From NCBI RefSeq assembly GCF_001411555.2, contig NC_049916.1:24818558-24882557 (forward strand): 64,000 nt of DNA. The letters run 5' to 3'. Positions within the stretch are counted from its first letter, which is position 1. Each line of letters begins with the position of its first letter. The stretch comes from Juglans regia. Its lineage: Eukaryota > Streptophyta > Magnoliopsida > Fagales > Juglandaceae. Positions 58,001 to 64,000 of this stretch are shown here, one piece after another. A program made the translations under genes and the position numbers. Under the pieces are notes generated by a model. It was not told the DNA's origin and made no database searches. It was given only the letters and a program-made list of their open reading frames with translations.

Positions 58001-58650
58001 ATTGAGTTTATACATGGCACTGCAGTTTCCCTACAATCGGGACTATTCTCTGAACAACCTCTTCCGCTCGTTGCGGAGCTTGTAGCGATGTGAGGAGTCA
58101 GAGGTCCCATTCCATATTGAAATGGATAACCAACATTCTGCTTACAAATAAATAAAAACAAGAGCAATTAAACTCTAAAAAACCCCCAACTTACATAACA
58201 AACAAAAAGACGTTGAAAACCACCTGAATGTTACTGGGATATTGGCTGCCATCTGGATATGGCAGAAAAACTGGTGACCATGTAGGCACTGATCCATAGT
58301 AACTGTGCATGTGATTTGGAAAGTTTATATGATTCGTTTGAGGGATGTCCTAACATAAAGTAGACCATTTCCAATAAGTAGACCATTAAGTAGACCATTT
58401 CCAATAAGTTTTTGAAATATTAAATAACATACTGAGGTAGGGGTGTTTGAGCTAGATGGTGTTAGCGGATTTGAGTGTTCTTCCCCTTTTCCAATGCCCT
58501 GTACACATTGTACAATAAAAACAAGGTCAGTCTCTAGGAAGAATACTCTAAGTGAACAAACAAGTGGAATGGTCTTCAGCATGCATTTTTAATCATACCA
58601 ACAGTAATAATAGCTTTGCAATGAGGTCTCAAAACTACAACTTTTGACAT
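55070..58650 (-). CDS. FAR1-related sequence (FRS) transposase-derived transcription factor, two frameshifts
   Basis: Exons: 58498-58433, 58349-58224, 58137-56006, 55855-55668, 55569-55480, 55195-55070, with a possible first coding exon from ATG 58650. Domains in order: FAR1 zinc-binding region (SFEDLHSYYKDYAKKCGFGV to THNHGLSPKKSRFFRCN), MULE transposase core (VVTFDTTYLTNRYG, INTDQDRAMKNAIAKVFP), SWIM finger (CSCGLFEMRGILCRHIL), then a basic tail (KRKQ) and a glycine-repeat C-terminus (LDGSQPVGHG repeated). About 920 residues if read through. Two one-base deletions lie in homopolymers of the main exon, at an A run near 57280-57284 and another near 56751-56754 (plus-strand coordinates). Allowing for both, all exon phases agree. 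FRS proteins came from Mutator transposases and regulate light signalling and other genes. Either a recent pseudogene or an intact gene with two assembly errors. Confidence 0.82.
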
Positions 58651-58775
58651 GCTAGGGTCCAAACAAATGTTTCTTGTATATAGAAATCAAAGACCAACTT
58701 TCAAGCCTCGAATTCCACAACATTGTCAATTTGTATTTAGAGAGGCAGTCACTATTTTGTAAAAATAGGATACCA

Positions 58776-59113
58776 TTAGCACCTCCTTTAAACAAAGATT
58801 GAAAATCTCATATGTTAAAAACATAACGCAACAGTGCTCAAAGAGTCCATAAAACACTAATCTAAAAATAACTAAATCAGATACAAGCTTCAATTGAGCA
58901 ACTTTATTCAAGCTTCTATCCATCCATGTCCAAAACAAACAGATTAGCATCTCCTTTAAACAAAGATTGAAAATCCCATATCTTAATAACATAACGCAAC
59001 AGTCCTCAAAAAGAGTCTCTAAAACACTAATCTAAAAATAACTAAATTAGATACAAGCTTAAATTGAGCAACTTTATTCAAGCTTCTATCCATCCATGTC
59101 CAAAACAAACAGA
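58776..59113. repeat. 168-bp tandem duplication in the FRS 5' region
   Basis: Copy 1 starts ttagcacctcctttaaac at 58776 and copy 2 ttagcatctcctttaaac at 58944. Both end in catgtccaaaacaaacaga. They lie in the inferred 5' intron of the FRS gene. Confidence 0.9.
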
Positions 59114-59466
59114 ACCAGGAACAACATAGCCACTCGTCCAGGTCCTGAAATCTATTGCAAGTTCATTTATCAGAAAAGTTCATGTAGATTCACCAACATC
59201 ACCAACTGCGAATAACTGCATCCATAAGTTAAAGATAGCAATTAATTAAAATTGTAATGCGGGCTCAGAAGATGCCGTGATTCATGGGAAACAAAAGTTA
59301 ATGACCTTCAAATTTCAAAGCACTACAAGTTCGAATATAATTTGTTTTTTTTATTTTTTATTTTACACAGAAACATGAATTTCATTCATGTGAATCTACA
59401 TTTCTACGGCATAAACACATGAACACGGAGCTGGGTTTCCAAGCACACACAAAAAAAGCTGATTTA

Positions 59467-59588
59467 CCATTGTATGCGTTCCAGATGATATCCACCGTGC
59501 TGGACCAGTTCACCTCACAGCTCAACTTGAACAGCACGAAATCCCAGAGCTTTCTCGAGAGTCGATTTGAAGCCGAAGACTGTTAGAG
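59467..59588 (-). promoter_or_regulatory. probable 5' leader exon of the FRS gene
   Basis: Flanked on the minus strand by acceptor TTTTTGTTTGCAG and donor GTAAATC. It has no long frame, so it is likely untranslated. Confidence 0.45.
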
Positions 59589-59633
59589 TTCCTTAACTCC
59601 TGCAAACAAAAATGTAAGAGCAAACTCAAGAAG

Positions 59634-59757
59634 ATGAAGCTCACCCAGGCCGAAGAAGCTCACCCAGGCCGAAGCTCACTCAGGCCGAAACTCACCCAGG
59701 CCGAAGAAGCTCACCCAGGCCGAAGCTCACTCAGGCCGAAGCTCACCCACGCCGAAG
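59634..59757 (-). repeat. minisatellite with repeated splice-donor-like motifs
   Basis: Six to seven imperfect copies of gaagctcacccaggcc (15-18 bp). Read on the minus strand each unit contains GGGTGAGC, close to the plant 5' splice-site consensus, just upstream of the leader-exon acceptor at 59589. The plus-strand frame through it is repetitive and probably not a gene. Confidence 0.8.
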
Positions 59758-60045
59758 ACAACGCAAGCTTACGATCTGAAGGAAAAGAACCAGCCGAAGA
59801 TCTCTGTATCGACTTCGAGCACCAAAGCAGCTTTCGAAAATGTCGGGCCAAAGACGAGAGAGGTCGAGCGGGAATCGAAGACAAAAGAGAAACGAAACCA
59901 GAGTTTTGTTCTGTTTTCCCCTTTTCTTTATATTTATTTATTTTATTTATTTACTACCGACGTGGCATTAAAAAAATGCCGTTTACTCGCCGTTTGCATT
60001 CGGCGACTGTGTGTAGAAGAAGTGTAACTCTATTTTGTCATGGGC
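59758..60045. promoter_or_regulatory. probable FRS promoter and leader region
   Basis: Upstream of the minisatellite on the minus strand. It holds an AT-rich tract near 59925-59955. No defined motif can be assigned. Confidence 0.3.
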
Positions 60046-60200
60046 ACTGCTATGGGTCCCGAATTCGGGACCCATTTTGTGTCCCGAATAGGCTTTTTAA
60101 TTTTTTTGTTTTTTTGTTTTTTTTTATGTTTTTTTTAATCATTATAAATATTTTTAAAAAAAATAAAAAAAATCACAACATCAATAAAAAAGCATAAATA
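60046..60200. repeat. truncated MITE of the GGGTCCCGAATTCGGGACC family
   Basis: Begins atgggcactgctatgggtcc and continues with gaattcgggacccattttgt, the same terminus as 22061-22281. The far end is missing. Confidence 0.65.
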
Positions 60201-60906
60201 TCTTTGATGCATCAACTGTTAAAGCGGCTACTTTTTGTGCTTTTAAGTATATATATCTAGTGGTGATATCTTTGTAGAATAGGTAATGAAAGAACAGATT
60301 ACTGTGTTCGGGAAGGAGAGGGGATTCAGTCAGCTCTATAATAGAGTCTAAATGATTGGTCCTATGGAAAATGAAGGAGACATAGGATGCCTCGTCGGCT
60401 GCTTTTTTCGAAAAAGACTATCTTTTTGAAAACTTGGCCTCTCTTTTATGACCCTCACTAACGACCAATGTGTGGGAGCCATGCCCCGCAAAACTCAAAA
60501 GCCCCAAGCTTCTTGACCTTGTCTCTTTTCGAGTTTTCGCTGCTTACAAATTTAAAACGTCAATATTTTTGCTATCGTTACGAGATTCCTTTAACAATGT
60601 GTTAAGAGGTTAAAAAAAAAAAAACAAAGGAATTTACTGGTAGATTTTTTGCATGTGTGAGAATTACACGCGTTGAACCAACCATGTGTACGCCGTTAAT
60701 TCCGCGACCGCGCTGTGAATTTAGCAAAAGTCAAAAGAAGCTTATTAATGGCGCTTGAGAATCTGTGATGGATTAGACAAATTGATCATATTCAACTTGT
60801 TGATTATTATATTTTTGCGTACTAAAAATATGAAGTCGTGGCACTATTAAACATGACATTAGCTGGAACGTCTATAAATTGTAGCATATATTATTAGGAT
60901 CGTGCA
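60201..60906. other. intergenic DNA
   Basis: No gene or repeat recognised. Confidence 0.5.
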
Positions 60907-61312
60907 ACAGCCCCCGCTGGGATTGTAGTGTATTTTTGTATGTGTTTTTTTTTAAGTTATTTTTTATATAATTTTTTTAAATATTTTTTAATATTTTTTA
61001 AAAAATAAAATAAATTTAAAACATTATTAAAAACACTTTCTTAATCAAGAAGTAAAAAAAAATTATTAAAAAATACTTCCTTAATCACGAAGTAAAATAA
61101 AAAATCATATAAAAATATTTTATATTTTACTTTGTGATTAAGCAAGTATTATTTAATAATATTATAAATTTTTTTATTTTTTAAAAATATTTAAAATCAT
61201 TAAAAACATCTACATAAAAAAAGAATTAAAAAATACACATAAAAAAATACACTAGAGCTCCAGCGGGAGCTCCCAGCGGGAGCCCCCAGCGGGAGCTCTA
61301 GCATTTTCCATA
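60907..61312. repeat. long inverted-repeat MITE
   Basis: Ends acagcccccgctggg and, on the other side, inverted copies of gagctcccgctgg in a tandem triplet. The interior has inverted arms (acttccttaatcacgaagta against tactttgtgattaagcaagt), so a single strand could fold on itself along most of its length. Confidence 0.65.
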
Positions 61313-61787
61313 TTATTATATCACACGGAGGAAACTTTAAATGCAAGAAAATGTCATAAATTGGCACTTAAACCAACATGAAATTTCTATTATTTTAATT
61401 CATAGAAAATCACTTATAAATTACCACATCAGCAGCAAGTATAGAAGAAAAGACAAAGCAAAATAAAAAGTAGTGCTGCTGGAAAGAAAATGACATTGTT
61501 TTACACAAGTGCATATAAGTTTCCTTGGGGGGAAAGCATGAAATTGGAGTATTTTCATTCCTTTTCTGTTCCTTGTGCAAGTCGATCCATCCATCCCCTG
61601 TGTTAAATCTTAAATATGTTTATATGCCATTCGCCATCAATACAATAGATCGCACGTCGATCAAAGTTCGCCGCCTAGTTTGTCAAGATTTCCAACAGCA
61701 GACAAAATTCAGTGCAATTGCATCAAAATTAGTATATGGAAATACCTCCTCATCACAGACTTCTGCAAAACCTGTGCTGGTGGACAG
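61313..61787 (-). other. 3' flank of the RBM28-like gene
   Basis: Likely 3' untranslated region and terminator area of the minus-strand gene. No other feature. Confidence 0.45.
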
Positions 61788-64000
61788 TCATGATTGGAAC
61801 CATTTTCTAAGCTGTCTGGAACCTTGCTTTTCACCATCAGTTTTCTCATCACTCTGCCGTGAGAACTTGGATCTGTATTGCTCAATCAGCATGTCAAGCT
61901 TATCTGCAACGTCTTGCCCCACGGGGTCTTTTCTCTTTTTCGGCCTTTTTCCTCTTTTCAAATCCCTCTCTTCCTTCGGGTGTTCTCTTTGGTCCCGCAG
62001 CTTCCTCATTTTTGGTTGTACATCCGCTTCCATGGAAGTTTTTAATTTGCTGGCATCACTGGCTATCATTTTGCCCCCGAGTGATCTTCCATTATCAGGA
62101 TTCCAGCCATCTGGGTGATTCTTTGACTTCCATTTGGAGCCTTCTGGTTTTCCTTTAGGATAAACATCTTTCCCCTTCGCACCAGCCAGATTGCTTTTTT
62201 GCTTCTTACTAGCTCTGTGCCCTTCAGTGGCTGCTTGGTCAGGTGTGCTATTCTCCACTATCTCGGATAAAGAATCCTTCGCCGATCCATCATCACCTCT
62301 GGATTTCCTTTTTTTGGACTTCTTTATGTCTGGCTGTGCAGCTGGTGTGCGAGTCTCATGACTCTTCTGCACACCTTTTCGGTCATTGTGGGAACCGTGC
62401 TGATTAGCCTGTAGCTTAGCTTTCCGTTGATTCAATGTCCGAACATTATCAAGAGAAAACTCCACAATTGGGCGATGTTCAGGACCAAAGGTATCTATGA
62501 GTAACCAAAAAATTGTATCAAATTAGAATATAATGGGATCAACTCATTCTAGTAAACAACCTCAAAAGCATACAACGTTAGTTCAATTTTACAGAGGTAC
62601 AACACCCACAAAATGACAGTCAGTCATAATATAAAAGGAAGAAATATTTATGATGTAATGGACTTGCCACCGATCATAATATCATAGGAGAGAACAAGAG
62701 GTAGTAACTTATTAACAAAATATGTTACCAGGGTTGTTGTTAAGAACCCTCAGGGCCACAAGTGCATGTTGATGCTCGGCAAACTCAACAAAAGCAACTC
62801 CACGTGAGTGACATTTGGTATCGACCTTTCCTTTCTTTATGTCCTCCAAGAACTTTATCTGCATGTGCAATATCAAAGAAGAGAAAATTTTCATGAACAT
62901 ATATGCACAAAGTTATATATATATGCTAAAAACTCCAAAGTTGTTACGGGTGTAGCTAACCTGTTTAATCACTGGTTTTTGCTTCGTAGCTCGTGAGGTA
63001 ACTGCATCAATGCAAAGCTTCTTAAGTCCTTTTTCAATCATTGACTTTGGTAAATTGTATATAACAAGTCTAGTCCTCGAAACGTGAAAATTTGGGGATT
63101 CAAGCTTAGTCATCTTTTTGCTCTCCAACCTGCAGTAGACCCAAAAGAAAAGATTAAAAAAACCTGTTGAGAAGGAATGCAGAATTTTATAAATGCAACA
63201 CATATCTCAGCATTTGATTTTTCAAAAGCTTTATCAACATCTTGTTGCCAGCCATAAAAATTACAAGACCACTAATGTCACTTTCTGAGGAATTCTCAAG
63301 GGTCTTCTCCAGTCACTTATTTCTTTTTTAACTTAAAATTGAATAAATAAGCATAAAAATTAGAGAATGTGCAAAATGCAAAACTCAGATAATTTCTTTT
63401 TTATTTGATGTTCTAGAACGCACATGTATGCCACAATGACGAACAAGAGCATCATCCAAACTTCATATATAATTGGGAAATATTTGTGCACCATGCACAG
63501 CCACAGGTAAGAACTGCTTCTCATCTTGCATTCACCACATGAAAGATCCAGTTCATCATTGAGAAGAATAAGCTATGAAATACTTACATTTGGCGTTTAG
63601 ACATATCACTAGCTGAAACCCCTTCCGCAGCTGGAGTTCCTTCAAGAATAAGACCTTCCTATTAAAATATTCAAAAAGAAGAAGAAAGTCAATCAAATTT
63701 GAGACAAATCCTAAAAATATAACACTGCAGATGTGCAAACACAAAATAAACTAGGAATTACAATGAACCGGGGAAGACGGAATTAACTAAACCAACCTTT
63801 GCCAGGTAAAGATTGCGTGGGTCATGAACCTCATTTTTGGCCTTCTCCAATTCCTTATCATGAGCTGATTTTTTATCCAATGCCTTCAAAACAGTCAATT
63901 GCCTACCCTTTAGACAAATCCCCAGACCAGATCCAACATTTGCAGCAGTAACTGCAGCACTAGCTGCTTCTGTCATTTTAAACTTGAGGAAACCTGTTCC
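61788..64000 (-). CDS. RBM28: RNA-binding protein 28 / NOP4-like, C-terminal half (gene runs off the right edge)
   Basis: Minus-strand exons: from beyond 64000 to 63797, then 63658-63588, 63129-62961, 62858-62729 and 62494-61788, with GT-AG junctions whose phases agree. The first piece ends an RRM with RNP1 motif GTGFLKFK, then CLKGRQLTVLKALDKKSAHD. The next exons give EGLILEGTPAAEGVSASDMS and a further RRM with RNP2 LVIYNLP and RNP1 RGVAFVEF. The last exon is a lysine-rich tail (KKSKKRKSRGDD, KRGKRPKKRKDP) ending KWFQS. This order is that of plant RBM28 (yeast Nop4), a nucleolar protein needed for large-subunit rRNA processing. The basic tail likely directs it to the nucleolus. No fault is seen in the visible half. 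Confidence 0.82.

Noticed and set aside
59634..60197. 187-codon plus-strand frame starting MKLTQAEEAHPGR
   Set aside because: Half is the minisatellite and the rest runs into the MITE. It opposes the inferred FRS leader and shows no domain.
61525..62158. 197-codon plus-strand frame opposite the RBM28 last exon
   Set aside because: Antisense shadow of a real, well-supported exon.

Overview
The window is a stretch of plant nuclear DNA, almost certainly a woody eudicot. Evidence: GT-AG introns, plant-only protein families (DUF247, FAR1-related, VIN3-like, GRF zinc finger), plant LTR retrotransposon and LINE families, and a plastid ycf2 fragment. The repeat families look like those of Fagales (walnut, oak and relatives), but that is an impression from memory. 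No bacterial or viral genome is present.

Layout. 1-15.4 kb is a nest of transposons. The 3' LTR of a Ty3/gypsy chromovirus-like element abuts a LINE RNase H fragment. That fragment is split by a non-autonomous CACTA transposon (3072-9825), which itself holds a Ty1/copia element (4201-9100). A second, more complete but decayed LINE follows on the minus strand. 15.4-28 kb is AT-rich and gene-poor: an LRR-kinase scrap, a VIN3-like pseudogene, a DUF247 gene with one in-frame stop, MITEs, and a 465-bp segment present twice. 28.06-42.45 kb is a non-autonomous LTR retrotransposon. Its interior carries pieces resembling at least three unrelated host genes (NCL-type Na/Ca exchanger, TPR protein, type II NAD(P)H dehydrogenase). 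It is interrupted by a 10.8-kb Sirevirus-type copia element on the minus strand (30321-41120).

42.5-64 kb is the gene-bearing part: a plastid ycf2 insertion, a RING-H2 E3 ligase of the RHG1A/MBR type (minus), a small GRF zinc-finger tail-anchored protein (plus), a FAR1-related protein (minus, two one-base frameshifts), and the 3' half of an RBM28/NOP4-like nucleolar RNA-binding protein (minus, running off the right edge). Telobox-containing and 141-bp tandem repeats lie upstream of the GRF gene. A 168-bp tandem duplication and a minisatellite lie upstream of the FAR1-related gene.

The host genes show no sign of a shared pathway. The most unusual object is the retrotransposon at 28-42 kb that has assembled fragments of several cellular genes, one inside a still-open chimeric frame of more than 300 codons. 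Several otherwise intact frames are broken by a single base in a homopolymer, so assembly error has to be considered beside true decay.
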